Positions 44,005 through 55,210 are shown, counted from the first letter of the stretch. The stretch is DNA of 64,000 bases from Nocardia pneumoniae NBRC 100136 (GCF_000308755.1 NZ_BAGF01000070.1:1-64000); one strand, 5' to 3'. The notes: generated by a model from the letters alone, not told the origin. A program made the numbers and translations.

Positions 44005-44724
44005 GTGTCCGAATCGGTCGGCGCCGCCGACGCGGCACTGGTCACAGCAGGCTCCCACTCGGCGGGCGAAGCGCTCGCGGAGGCGCTCGTCAAACCGCGC
44101 ATGCGCGGCTGGATCCACACCTGGGCCGTCGGCATCGCGGCGATCGCGGCCGTGGTGCTCATCGCCACGGCCGCCACGGTCTCGGCGACGGCGGGATGGT
44201 CGACGCTGGTCTACGGCGTCACCGTGTGCGGACTGTTCGGCATCAGCGCGGTCTACCACCGGGTGACCTGGCCCACCGCACGCGCCCGCATCCGGATGAA
44301 GCGGGCCGACCACTCGATGATCTTCCTGTTCATCGCGGGCAGCTATACACCGTTCGCCCTGCTCGGCCTGCCCGGACGCACGGGGCAGACACTGCTGACC
44401 GTGGTCTGGGCGGGGGCGCTGGCCGGAGTGGCGCTGAAACTGCTGTGGCCGACCGCGCCCCGCTGGGTCGGCGTTCCGCTGTATCTGCTGCTCGGCTGGG
44501 CCATCGTGCCGGTGGCCGGGCAACTGAACAACCAGATCGGCATCGCGCCGTTGATCCTGCTGCTGATCGGCGGCCTGTTCTACAGCGGCGGCGCCATCCT
44601 CTACGCGACCAAATGGCCGAACCCGTGGCCGACGGTCTTCGGTCACCACGAGTTCTTCCATGCGGCTACGGTCCTCGCGGCGCTGACCCATTACGCCGCG
44701 GTGTGGCTCGTGGTCCTGCGCTGA
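44005..44724 (+). CDS. Hemolysin III/PAQR-family membrane protein
   Basis: 239 aa with seven hydrophobic segments from about residue 35 to the C-terminus. Family signatures: ISAVYHRVTWPTARARIRMK, then RADHSMIFLFIAGSYTPFAL with the conserved Asp-His, and VFGHHEFFHAATVLAALTHY with the C-terminal His group that binds zinc in PAQR-type proteins. Ribosome site AGGAGG is 6 bases before the GTG at 44005. Counterpart of Rv1085c. Members act as membrane hydrolases/receptors or haemolysins; the role in actinomycetes is not settled. Confidence 0.92.
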   Translation: MSESVGAADAALVTAGSHSAGEALAEALVKPRMRGWIHTWAVGIAAIAAVVLIATAATVSATAGWSTLVYGVTVCGLFGISAVYHRVTWPTARARIRMKRADHSMIFLFIAGSYTPFALLGLPGRTGQTLLTVVWAGALAGVALKLLWPTAPRWVGVPLYLLLGWAIVPVAGQLNNQIGIAPLILLLIGGLFYSGGAILYATKWPNPWPTVFGHHEFFHAATVLAALTHYAAVWLVVLR

Positions 44725-44968
44725 GCCCACTCCAGGTTCTATGCTGCTCGTTCGTGTTCCTCGTCGCTGCCTTCCGCGGCATCGCCCTGCCGGAGCGGGC
44801 AGTCGTGCCGAGCCCGCCCCGCCTCGGGGCGGCGCCGGGTAGTGCCGGGCGTTTCCTGCTCGTGCGGCCGATCGACGCCCGCGGGACATCGGTGGGCTCG
44901 GGAGCGTTCGCACGGATCGCGAAGGCGGCGAGACCTCGTGTAGTGCGGCAATCCGGGCTGCGAACCCG

Positions 44969-46603
44969 ATGATCTCGAAGTTCGTCCTGTGGGCGCTCAA
45001 GGCGCGGGGTGGGCTGGCCGTGGTGGTCACCACCGCCAACCTCAGCGGTCTCGCGGTGATCGTCACCCAGCTGTGGCTGAACGGGTTCCTCGGCCGGCTC
45101 GGCACGGACTGGCTGCGGACGCTGGTATTCGTCGGCATCTATCCGGCGGTGGGGTTCGTGGCCGGCGTCGTTCTCGCGGTGCGCGACCGCAAGGTGTATT
45201 TCGGCTGGCTCGACGCCGGGCGACGACCGACCGACGCGGAGGCACGACGCCTGCTGCGCTTGCCGATCGCGATCAGCATGCGGGCGCTCGCGCTGTGGAT
45301 TCCCGGGGTGATCGTCGCGACGGCGATCTTCGCGCATCTGAGCCCGCAGAACGACCCCGGCGTGACGACGGCACTGTTCACGATCGGCGCGTTCGAGTCC
45401 GCGGCCGTCACCTTCCTGATCGTGGACCGGCTGATCCGGCCGACCATTCCGGTGGTTGCCGGGATCCTCGGCTGGACGATGCACTGGAGTTCCTCGGTCC
45501 TCATGCGGGTAGTGGTGACCTGGGCGGTGGCCGCGGCGCTTCCACTGCTCATGCTGATCGTCGTGCTGGCCGACCCGGCCGCCGCCGCGCCCGATCGGGT
45601 CCGGACCGCCATCTACCTGTCCGCGGTCGGCCTCGGTGTCGGCGCGCTGGCCACCGCCTTCCTCGCGCGTGCCGTCGCCGCGCCGATGCGCACCCTGCGG
45701 CGGGCGCTGGACCGGATCACCCAGGGCGACCTGGACGTCCGGGTGCCGGTCGGCAGCACCAGCGAGATCGGCAGGCTGGAACACTCGGTCAACGAGCTGG
45801 CCGCGAACCTGCGCGAGCGGAAGCGGATGCGGGAGGTGTTCGGCAGGCACGTCGGGGCGGAGGTCGCCGAACGCGCGCTCGCGCGCGGCGTCGATCTCAC
45901 CGGTGACGTGCGCGATGTCTCGGCGCTGTTCGTCGACGTGACCGGGTCGGTGGAGCTGTCGACGGGGCTGCCGCCGCAGGAGTTCGTCGCCAAGCTCAAC
46001 CGGCTGCTGGCGATCGTCGTCGCGGCCACCGAGGAGAACAACGGGCTGGTCAACAAGTTCGAGGGCGACGCGGCGCTGTGCGTCTTCGGGGCGCCGATAG
46101 CCCTGCGCGACAACGCGACTCCGGCCCTGCGCGCCGCGCGCCGCATCCGCGACGAGGTGCTCGCCACGGGCGAACTCGACATCGGCATCGGCGTGGCGCG
46201 CGGCCGGGTCTTCGCCGGCGACGTCGGCTCCAACACCCGGCTGGAGTTCACGGTGATCGGCGACGCGGTCAACGAGGCGGCCCGCCTCACCACCGCGGCG
46301 AAAGAAGTGCCGCGGCGGATCCTGGTGAGCGAAGCGGTGATCCGAGCCGCCGCCGACCACGAAAGCGCCAAGTGGACCTTCTACGACACCATCGTGCTGC
46401 GCGGGATGAAAGACCCGACTGCCTGCTGGACCGACATCGACAGCCCCGACACACCGCCCGGCTCCACCGGGACGCGCGCCGACCAACCCGACAGCGGCAA
46501 TTCGGCCGACGCCAATCCGGTCATCGAAATCCACACCGCGGCGGGCGAATGCGGCGAGCTCCGGACACCCGACACGGAAATGAACACGCCACCCCGGCGA
46601 TGA
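44969..46603 (+). CDS. Membrane-bound class III adenylate cyclase with HAMP domain
   Basis: 544 aa. Six hydrophobic segments (about 15-35, 52-71, 103-122, 134-152, 182-200, 214-234) lead into HAMP (about 235-285) and a cyclase domain (315-485). Catalytic residues: metal Asp D323 (LFVDVTGSV) and D367 (KFEGDAAL), adenine-selecting K363 and D432 (VIGDAVNEAARL), transition-state N435/R439, all intact, so it should make cAMP. The C-terminal 50 residues are a Pro/Thr/Asp-rich tail. This architecture matches the Rv1318c-Rv1320c type. ATG at 44969 is preceded only by weak purine sequence. Confidence 0.92.
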   Translation: MISKFVLWALKARGGLAVVVTTANLSGLAVIVTQLWLNGFLGRLGTDWLRTLVFVGIYPAVGFVAGVVLAVRDRKVYFGWLDAGRRPTDAEARRLLRLPIAISMRALALWIPGVIVATAIFAHLSPQNDPGVTTALFTIGAFESAAVTFLIVDRLIRPTIPVVAGILGWTMHWSSSVLMRVVVTWAVAAALPLLMLIVVLADPAAAAPDRVRTAIYLSAVGLGVGALATAFLARAVAAPMRTLRRALDRITQGDLDVRVPVGSTSEIGRLEHSVNELAANLRERKRMREVFGRHVGAEVAERALARGVDLTGDVRDVSALFVDVTGSVELSTGLPPQEFVAKLNRLLAIVVAATEENNGLVNKFEGDAALCVFGAPIALRDNATPALRAARRIRDEVLATGELDIGIGVARGRVFAGDVGSNTRLEFTVIGDAVNEAARLTTAAKEVPRRILVSEAVIRAAADHESAKWTFYDTIVLRGMKDPTACWTDIDSPDTPPGSTGTRADQPDSGNSADANPVIEIHTAAGECGELRTPDTEMNTPPRR

Positions 46604-46669
46604 CCACGCCACCACACGTCGCCTGGCGCGTCAGGCGGTCATCGGACGGCAACCGATCCCCCCGGCTTC

Positions 46670-47422
46670 TCACTCGCGTCGCCGAGCCGGTTGCTCCGAG
46701 GCTGCCGATCTGTGGATTGCGACGCGCCACGGCAGGCGGATGGCGGTGGGCGGGTGGTCGTATATCCATTGGGCGACCGCTGTGATGGCCGAGACCAGTG
46801 AGGTGGCACCGGCGAGCAGGGCCCAGGACGTGAGTCCGGCGGTGTCGTACGAGATCTGTCGGATTCCCGGTACGACGATGCTGCCATTGCCGAAAGCCCA
46901 GCTCAGCACCATTCCAGCCTGTCCACCAAGGTCGGAGGTGCGTGCGAGCATCGCTCGGAGCTCGGGGCTTTTGCTGTTCATGTAGAGCACGGTGAGGACG
47001 ACCAGCACCGCGACGGTCACCGCGGAGATCGTCGCCACCCGGGAGAGGGCTTCGGTACGACGCCGGAGATTCGCCACCACCGCGCAGACGGTGACGGTGA
47101 TCGCGGCAGCGGCGAGTATCGCGAAGGCGCCGCTGATACGCGCGGCGGGCGGCGGCGATGACGACCAGATGTTCAGCAGGGACGTGGTGGCGGTCATCCG
47201 GCCGAAGGCGTTGACGCTGGCCTTGCCGTCGGCGCCGGAAGCGGTCAGCCAGGGCCGGAACAACAGGATCAGCGTGACGATGCCGCCCGCCGCGGCGCCC
47301 AGATAGCCCCAGTACCCGTTCAGCCCCGACCGGCGCACTCGGGACTCGGCGAGCCCTCCGGATGCCGCGCTCGGCGCTGATTCGAGTCGCATGTCCTTGA
47401 CCGACCAGGGAGTTGGCTGCAC
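46670..47422 (-). CDS. Four-helix membrane protein of unknown function
   Basis: 250 aa. Hydrophobic segments at about 38-58, 95-117, 128-148 and 200-222. A soluble, likely extracytoplasmic loop (GADGKASVNAFGRMTATTSL) lies between the first two and a second one (YMNSKSPELRAMLARTSDLG) before the last, with a basic C-terminal tail. I recall similar single-copy nocardial membrane proteins without function. GTG at 47422 has GGAG about 5 bases before it. It is convergent with the adenylate cyclase (66 bases between stops). Confidence 0.7.
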   Translation of the reverse strand: MQPTPWSVKDMRLESAPSAASGGLAESRVRRSGLNGYWGYLGAAAGGIVTLILLFRPWLTASGADGKASVNAFGRMTATTSLLNIWSSSPPPAARISGAFAILAAAAITVTVCAVVANLRRRTEALSRVATISAVTVAVLVVLTVLYMNSKSPELRAMLARTSDLGGQAGMVLSWAFGNGSIVVPGIRQISYDTAGLTSWALLAGATSLVSAITAVAQWIYDHPPTAIRLPWRVAIHRSAASEQPARRRE

Positions 47423-47824
47423 CGTCGCTCCGAATCAGGGTAGGTCGGCATCGAGCCGAGGCGGACATGGCGGTCCCCGGCTGCGAACGTCATCCGAGAC
47501 GGTCCGGGCAGAAGGGGATCTCCGGACAGTAAGAGGCGCAACGCGTTCGGAGAATGATTGCGATCAGCGCGATCTTGAATCCGGACCTGACCGCTCGGCC
47601 ACCATCCGCATGCGCCGCGGCCGATGAGGGCCAAGGCCATTCATCGTGGCCGCCGAGCCAGCCCTGGGTGGGCCGACCCTGCGGCAACCACGCCTGCCGA
47701 CAACATCCGGGCTACATCAACGGCGGGACGGGTGGCGTCTCGGGACCACCGCGCGACAACGCCATGCCAGGTCAGTCGATGATTCGCGTCCCGCACGCGC
47801 AGCGGGACGGTCGAACGGCGTCTG
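47423..47824. other. Intergenic region, no supportable gene
   Basis: 402 bases between the membrane protein start and the DUF255 protein stop. Overlapping frames on both strands are short, lack ribosome sites and change frame character. A minus-strand stretch near 47585-47605 (gtggccgagcggtcagg) imitates the D-arm of a serine tRNA but the rest of a tRNA is missing. Promoter elements for the downstream membrane protein must lie near 47423-47500. Confidence 0.5.
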
Positions 47825-49876
<2,052 letters not shown>

Positions 49877-50003
49877 GGCTCCACCGTACGACCCTTCGCC
49901 GCGCCGTGCGGGAACCAACTCCTCGATTCTCCGGTGGCGGGAGACAACAGGGTCGAGTCCGATGGCCCGCCACTGACGGTGCCGTGCGAGCGGTAATGAG
50001 GTC

Positions 50004-50612
50004 CTATGGGCGGCGTCCCCATGCGGAAATCATGGGGGAGGTGGCCAAGTCGAGGCGGCCGGAAGCGACGTTCGCGAGATGGCGATCGATGTCCTCATCG
50101 GTTGCCAGCCCGGCGGCTACGAGACCGTCACGGATGTGGCGGACCGTCGCCGCCTCGAGGAGGTCGCAGGCTGGTGCGGTGATCGGGAAGTGCGCGTCCG
50201 CGTTGACGCCGGTCAACCACGCCTCCCGCAGCAGGCGGGGAAGCTTGCGGCCGTAGGCGAGGTCGGCGCCGCGGGACGCCAGCAGCGAACGGAAGCCGGA
50301 CCGCAGCTTGTTGGCCAGCGCCTGCTCGGGCCCGTACTCGTCGATGCAGGTCAGCGGCTGCAACGCCGGATCAGCATCCTCCACCAGCAGCCAACCGCCT
50401 GGCCGCAGCGAGGCGACCATCGCGCGCAGGGCCTGTTCGCGGTCGGTGACGTGCACCAGCACCAACCGGGCATGTACGAGGTCGAATCCGCCGCTTTCGG
50501 GCGGCTCGTCACGGCCCACATCGTGGCGCAGGACCTCCACAACGCCTCTCGCCGCCTCGGAGGCCCACGCGGTGTCGATGTCGGTCGCCAGTACCCGGCC
50601 GGTCGAGCTCAT
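50004..50612 (-). pseudogene. N-terminally truncated SAM-dependent methyltransferase
   Basis: The 202-residue frame begins (after Met-Ser-Ser) directly at TGRVLATDIDTAW, which in intact class I methyltransferases is the second strand and acidic loop. The preceding 60-70 residues with the SAM-binding GxGxG motif are missing. The rest is well preserved: FDLVHARLVLVHVTDREQAL, then LRPGGWLLVEDADPALQPL and the end GRLDLATSPMISAWGRRP. Upstream sequence is the tail of an RDD gene in a different frame, and the ATG at 50612 overlaps its stop. It may be translated but should not bind SAM normally. Confidence 0.75.
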
Positions 50613-51760
50613 TCCCGCACATCGCTGCGCCGCACGGCGGGCAGCAGATAGTCGTCCACGTTGTCCGGCCCTGGTACGTCGGAAAACGTCACCAGCGCGA
50701 TCGGCAGTGCGATCGACATGTACAGATCGACGATCCACACACCCAGCAACTTCCCGAACGAAGGGTATTTCCCGTTGTCCGGCCGGAGTATCACCAAACC
50801 GAACAAGGCCTTTCCGATGGTTGTGTGGAAGACCGACTGGATGAGAACCCGATTCACGGCTGATGCGGCAAGCCAGAAACCGATCACCGCAACCGGGTTC
50901 ACCCCTAGATGGCGCCAGTCCAAGTTGCGCACTGCATCCGGCGAAAATGCTGGACTTGCGGCGATACCCGCACCGATACCGCACGCGGCATGGATCAGCC
51001 AGTCCAGGACGAATGCCGAGATCCGCCGCAGTGTCCGCGGCGACGGGTACCGTTCATCGTCAAATCCGCCGTGCCGCACCGGATTCTCCGGACTCCCCGA
51101 CGGGGGTTTCATCATCACATGACCGTTCGCACGGCGCATTTCGTACCCATTGGAAGCACCTGTCGCCGAAACAGCTTGGCGGTGCTGGCTTCCCGTCGCC
51201 CGGTCACGGAATGTGAATCGTGGTGGTTGCCGTGCCCGCGAGTAGTAGGCATACCTCAAATCGCCACCACCCGGCCGCGAGATCACCCCGTACTTCTTCG
51301 GATCGCCCGCGAACCAGATCTCGGATGTGGTGGGATCCAGCATTGTTGCGATGTCTTTCCGCCAAGTGCTGAGGATCAGAGCGGATACCGGCTGCCGATT
51401 CACATCCAGCAATTCCACCCATTCATGTCTGCCGGTAGTGATGTAGTTGATCGGCCAGACGACCCATGGGTATCGCTTCAACGCCCTCCGTCGCCGCCGC
51501 CGAATCCATACCAGCCCGCCACCGAAGACAATCCCTATCGTAAAGACCACGGCCGACAGATTCGCCAAGAGGCTGAGTGCCGCACGTCCACCTTTGGAAG
51601 GCGCCCTATCCTGCAGACCGATGAGCACCAGGCTGAGGGGCAGACATGCCAGACCAACCAAGAACAGTAGCCAGGGAAGGGTGCTCTGCTTGCGCATTGC
51701 CGCTCGAGTTTCGGGGCATTGGATTGCGGGCGGAGCTCCCCTGTTCGATACTTTGTTCAT
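50609..51760 (-). CDS. RDD-family membrane protein with N-terminal membrane hairpin
   Basis: 383 aa. Two hydrophobic helices near the N-terminus (about 29-48 and 62-86) are followed by a basic segment and a soluble domain (WVVWPINYITTGRHEWVELL, about 100-230). The C-terminal RDD domain has ISAFVLDWLIHAACGIGAGI, then VFHTTIGKALFGLVILRPD and helices (WIVDLYMSIALPIALVT). ATG at 51760 has GAGG 4 bases upstream. It is the fourth gene of a T7SS-type module. RDD proteins often accompany actinobacterial secretion or envelope genes; a specific role here is inferred only from position. Confidence 0.8.
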   Translation of the reverse strand: MNKVSNRGAPPAIQCPETRAAMRKQSTLPWLLFLVGLACLPLSLVLIGLQDRAPSKGGRAALSLLANLSAVVFTIGIVFGGGLVWIRRRRRRALKRYPWVVWPINYITTGRHEWVELLDVNRQPVSALILSTWRKDIATMLDPTTSEIWFAGDPKKYGVISRPGGGDLRYAYYSRARQPPRFTFRDRATGSQHRQAVSATGASNGYEMRRANGHVMMKPPSGSPENPVRHGGFDDERYPSPRTLRRISAFVLDWLIHAACGIGAGIAASPAFSPDAVRNLDWRHLGVNPVAVIGFWLAASAVNRVLIQSVFHTTIGKALFGLVILRPDNGKYPSFGKLLGVWIVDLYMSIALPIALVTFSDVPGPDNVDDYLLPAVRRSDVRE

Positions 51761-51766
51761 TCGGCC

Positions 51767-52429
51767 TCACAGATTCAAGGAGAAAGACCCGTCGGCCTGG
51801 CCGGGTACCGCAATGAATTCAATGGAACCCGCAACCGCCGCAACCATCGACAGGAACTCTTCACCGGAATCAACAAATGGTGTCGATAGTTCTACCACAG
51901 CAATCTTGGATCCATCGGAAGAGCATGCAACCGCCTCGATCTGATAGATCTCCGCCTGTGCATCCTCTACATATTCGACGCCCGGAAATTCCGGGGCAGG
52001 AAATCTCTTTATACGATCGGACAGCAGCATCGGCTTACCGGAGATCTCGATCGTTTCGACGTTCATGCACTCCGCGGAATCGACTTTGGACATCAGGTAG
52101 TCCGCTATCGTCAGCCGAGGATTCCTGACCTCACCATATCGATCGGCCGTAATAACAAGCGTTGACGTCACTTCTCGCCCATCAGCCGCGCGATGCTTAC
52201 CGAGGCCACAGTAGAGAGCATTCAATGAGGCGAGCTTGGTGAGTAACACCCGCAGGGCCTGCAGCACAGCCGGAGCGACATCACTGATACCCCCTGGACC
52301 GAGCTGCGCAAACAGCGACGCCACATCGGCTATCGGTTTATCAATATCAGCCAACGGCAGAGGAATGTACCCTGGCGGTATTTCAACCGCTATTGTCGTA
52401 TTGCTCTCCGGAACAGCATCCTCACGCAT
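51767..52429 (-). CDS. Unknown protein in T7SS-like module, possible partner/immunity protein
   Basis: 220 aa, soluble, no signal peptide. It opens with TTIAVEIPPGYIPLPLADID, then helical FAQLGPGGISDVAPAVLQAL, a strand-rich centre (STLVITADRYGEVRNPRLTI) and a closing AVVELSTPFVDSGEEFLSMV. Not recognised. It lies one base after the large WXG-headed gene stop and 6 bases before the RDD gene, so all three are one transcript. Small cytosolic proteins in this slot are often immunity proteins or chaperones of the secreted partner; that is inference. It has somewhat lower G+C than the backbone genes. Confidence 0.7.
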   Translation of the reverse strand: MREDAVPESNTTIAVEIPPGYIPLPLADIDKPIADVASLFAQLGPGGISDVAPAVLQALRVLLTKLASLNALYCGLGKHRAADGREVTSTLVITADRYGEVRNPRLTIADYLMSKVDSAECMNVETIEISGKPMLLSDRIKRFPAPEFPGVEYVEDAQAEIYQIEAVACSSDGSKIAVVELSTPFVDSGEEFLSMVAAVAGSIEFIAVPGQADGSFSLNL

Positions 52430-52430
52430 G

Positions 52431-53741
52431 TCAGTTATCCCCCAGCCACGACATAGGCGGTTCCAGCAGCGAGTGCACCACCTTGCCGGATCGAGCGAAC
52501 AGGTCTATCGCCTCGGCAGTCGAGACCGCCACATAATCACCGCTCGCCACACCTGTGGCTTTCAAGACACTGACTGCCGCTTGGTCCATACCGAGCGCTG
52601 AGGCTATGTTCGGCACACCGGGTGCCTTTTCCAGAACATTTGCTATGCCACCAGCGATCTTCGAACTCAACTGCGGCTCGTGAGTCAGCCCTTCATATAC
52701 CGCCCTGCCGAACCGCTCAGCATTGCCTACTGCCTGAGCAGCATGTACACCATCGGCAACTGCTTCGGTTCCCCGAAGTAGACCCCACCCGACCTTACCG
52801 GCGGCCACCGCCGATCCCCCCACTGGCGCGAGGCCGAGCGAGTCCAATGCGACCGTCTTCCATGCATCGAGTTCGCCGTTCCTCAAACCTTCCCGGATCT
52901 TTGGATCGGTGAGATCAATCGCGAGTAGGCCTGCGGTAGCGGCTGCGGCCACCGCGAAGCCGATGATGTCGATGGGCGGCGGTGTGACCAGGGCAACCAA
53001 ACCACCGATAGCGGCAACGACCGAGAGGATCTGATGCAGCCCCTTCCGATGCTTGTCGAGAAATTCTCCGACAGCCTTCACCGCGTCGACGATCCGATCC
53101 CAGATGCTCTTGTCCGGCGGACTGGGGGCGAAATCCTTTGCGGCGGCGTCCAATTCACCGGCTATTCGGCGGGCGAGGGAGTTGTGGGTGGTTTCCAGGT
53201 CGCGGGCGCGGGCGATGATGGCGTCGATCTTGCCCTGGCAGTCGTCGACGGCGGCGCCGGTGGCGCGGACCTGGGCGGTCGCGGCGTCCAGGCGGGTCTG
53301 CGCGGCCTGCAGTTGGGCCGGGTCGGAGAACGACATGTTCGCCAGACTCAGGTCCGGATTGGACTTGGCCTGCTGCCATGCCGCGACAGCCTGGGTGTGC
53401 TTGCCCCTGGCGTCGGCGGCTTCCGCTTCCAGGCCCTTCGCCGTGTCCTGGAAGCTGACGAGATCGGTGTGCCATTCCTGCAACAGGCCGACGGCTCGCT
53501 CGAGCGAACTCTGCGCGTAACCGAGGTCTTGCGCTAGTGTCGCATCGAAATTCGCGCGGAATGCGTCTCCCGCCTCACCCTGCCACACGCTGTCATTGCT
53601 GTTGCGTAGCCGATTCAGCACGGCGTTGGTGTCCTTGACCGCCTCCGCCGCCGTCGCGATCCGGCCGTGCAGTCCGGCGACATCGGATGGCGCTCCGGGT
53701 ACCGGATTGAAACCCAGGTTTGGGTAAGGATTCTGGCTCAC
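52431..53741 (-). CDS. Large WXG-headed putative T7SS-secreted protein
   Basis: 436 aa. N-terminal WXG-type helical hairpin with turn VWQGEAGDAFRANFD (W53-Q-G55). A second long coiled region (about 100-215, GLEAEAADARGKHTQAVAAW onwards) follows, then two hydrophobic segments (about 233-280, ILSVVAAIGGLVALV and IDIIGFAVAAAATAGLLAI). The C-terminal 150 residues are of unknown fold (ending with MSWLGDN). No recognised toxin motif. GTG at 53741 has AGGA 7 bases upstream and overlaps the stop of the preceding WXG-like gene. Layout fits large T7SS substrates/effectors with a membrane-active middle. Confidence 0.75.
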   Translation of the reverse strand: MSQNPYPNLGFNPVPGAPSDVAGLHGRIATAAEAVKDTNAVLNRLRNSNDSVWQGEAGDAFRANFDATLAQDLGYAQSSLERAVGLLQEWHTDLVSFQDTAKGLEAEAADARGKHTQAVAAWQQAKSNPDLSLANMSFSDPAQLQAAQTRLDAATAQVRATGAAVDDCQGKIDAIIARARDLETTHNSLARRIAGELDAAAKDFAPSPPDKSIWDRIVDAVKAVGEFLDKHRKGLHQILSVVAAIGGLVALVTPPPIDIIGFAVAAAATAGLLAIDLTDPKIREGLRNGELDAWKTVALDSLGLAPVGGSAVAAGKVGWGLLRGTEAVADGVHAAQAVGNAERFGRAVYEGLTHEPQLSSKIAGGIANVLEKAPGVPNIASALGMDQAAVSVLKATGVASGDYVAVSTAEAIDLFARSGKVVHSLLEPPMSWLGDN

Positions 53742-54079
53742 GCTTTGTCCTGGTGCGCAACGTTCCCGTCGATGACCGCTTCGGCCTGTCCCAGCGCCTT
53801 GGCGAAGGACTTGTCGACCTGTTGATAGGCGTCGTGGCACCGCGCGACGCCGTCCGCGGTCACCCTGGCCGCTTCGCCGATCCGCTCGATGCCGAAATGC
53901 CAGCGGCGTTGAAAGCTGTCGGCGGCATCATTGAGCTCCTTGGTTCCGATATCGCCATGGCCGCCGCGGGCCATCGCCTTCATAGCGTCGCCGAGCACCT
54001 GCTCGACACCGCGCAACGACTGCACCGTCTTGCCGAGTACGTCGACATCCACACCCAGAAATCCGGCCACGGTCAACAC
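53738..54079 (-). CDS. WXG100-like protein with YxxxD export motif
   Basis: 113 aa helical hairpin: helix about 10-37, turn RRWHFGIER (W60-H-F-G63, a relaxed WxG), second helix to about 95, and Y85-Q-Q-V-D89 matching the T7SS YxxxD signal. Heterodimer partner for the large protein downstream is the obvious role. GTG start at 54079 directly follows a purine-rich GAGGGGG. The stop overlaps the next start (GTGA). First gene of a four-gene unit ending with the RDD protein. Confidence 0.75.
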   Translation of the reverse strand: MLTVAGFLGVDVDVLGKTVQSLRGVEQVLGDAMKAMARGGHGDIGTKELNDAADSFQRRWHFGIERIGEAARVTADGVARCHDAYQQVDKSFAKALGQAEAVIDGNVAHQDKA

Positions 54080-54324
54080 CCCCCTCTGCGCACTGCTGGC
54101 TGCGCCCTTCGCCCGATCGGAATCCCGGCCGCGAACCGACCGCCGATCCGAGACGTCAACGAATCCAACTCGGCTACACCCTAATCGAGCACGACGCTAC
54201 AGATCCACCGACGCGGTTGACCCCTCACCGGAGAGCAGTTCCTCGTATCCTGCTCGATGAGATCCGCGCATCGGAGTGAGCCCACGGCCGTAGCCGCGGC
54301 GACCGTGGCGAGGGAAAGGGTTGG

Positions 54325-54504
54325 GTGGCGCTCACCTACCGGTATCTGCCCGATCGAGGCATTTCCGAGTTGTTCACTCCGGCCGACGCGATCACCAGGC
54401 CCCCCTTGGGCATGTCCGGATTCTTGTGGTCGGCGGCGCTGTTGCTCGACCCGGCCAACCGCGACCGGGTGGTCGAGATTGTCGCCGCCGACGAGGACGA
54501 GTGA
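54325..54504 (+). CDS. Possible 59-aa small protein
   Basis: GTG at 54325 after AGGGAAAGGG (54311-54320), TGA at 54502. The translation looks genuine: ALTYRYLPDRGISELFTPAD, a short hydrophobic piece MSGFLWSAALLLDPANRD and an acidic end VVEIVAADEDE. Codon third positions are strongly G/C as in real genes here. No family recognised. It is divergent from the T7SS-like module and convergent with the next gene. Confidence 0.4.
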   Translation: MALTYRYLPDRGISELFTPADAITRPPLGMSGFLWSAALLLDPANRDRVVEIVAADEDE

Positions 54505-54570
54505 CCCGAACGCCAGCTCGAATCACTCGACGGAAACCTCGCGTCGCCACAGCGAGGCAAGCGGCGTCTG

Positions 54571-55023
54571 TCAGATTGCGGCGAGAGCCAGTGCCGCGAC
54601 CCACAATTCCAGCATGATCGCCTCCTCATCCGGACGGCCTTCGTCGGCCGGTCGGAAGGACACCACCGGGTCCGCGTCCGGCTGGTCCCGGAATTGCAGG
54701 GCCTTCCACATATTGCCCCGCGCGTCGGCGGCCCACGCGACCATCGCTTCGGCCGATCCGCCGTCGCGTTCGGCGAGTACTTCGTCGCGGTATCCGAAAC
54801 CCCATAACGTCGCACGGGGGGCACGCGAGAAGATCAGTGTCGAGAGGTCGTGAATCGGTGGTTCGCTGGTCGGCAGTATCGGCTGCGGCATGACGCCGAC
54901 TCGATCCGGTCCCACCAAGGTGAGGCCGAAGAACACCGGGGCGGAGTCGACATACAGGTCGAGCAATCTCGCTGTCGTGATTCGGATCTGCTCGTCGGAG
55001 GGATACAGGATCGTTCGCGGCAT
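54571..55023 (-). CDS. Hypothetical protein
   Basis: 150 aa, soluble, mixed alpha/beta: RTILYPSDEQIRITTARLLD, then APVFFGLTLVGPDRVGVMPQ and LIFSRAPRATLWGFGYRDEV, ending in an acidic segment EEAIMLELWVAALALAAI. I do not recognise the family. ATG at 55023; the purine-rich GAAAGG is about 12 bases upstream, a weak ribosome site. It is alone on this strand between a small plus-strand ORF and the TIGR03086 gene, so it probably has its own promoter in the 187-base gap upstream. Confidence 0.65.
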   Translation of the reverse strand: MPRTILYPSDEQIRITTARLLDLYVDSAPVFFGLTLVGPDRVGVMPQPILPTSEPPIHDLSTLIFSRAPRATLWGFGYRDEVLAERDGGSAEAMVAWAADARGNMWKALQFRDQPDADPVVSFRPADEGRPDEEAIMLELWVAALALAAI

Positions 55024-55210
55024 GGGTCGGTGGCGCCTTTCAGCAGGTTTGGGCAGGTCCCGCCCCCTCCGGCCCGGCGCTCACGACTGCTCGCGCCCCC
55101 TCGCAGCCGGGGAGACCGCCTCCTGTCGCCGTGGGCGAATGGTCGGCGCGCTCAACCCTAGTGCCTGCGCACCCCACCTTCGGCAGGAATCCGACGACCG
55201 CACGAGCCGA

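Noticed and set aside
44666..46615. Long minus-strand frame opposite hemolysin III end and the adenylate cyclase
   Set aside because: The plus strand encodes clear cyclase and membrane-helix motifs; the antisense translation is low-complexity Arg/Gly/His.
47575..47610. tRNA-Ser-like D-arm (gtggccgagcggtcagg) on the minus strand
   Set aside because: No acceptor pairing, anticodon arm or TpsiC arm can be completed around it.
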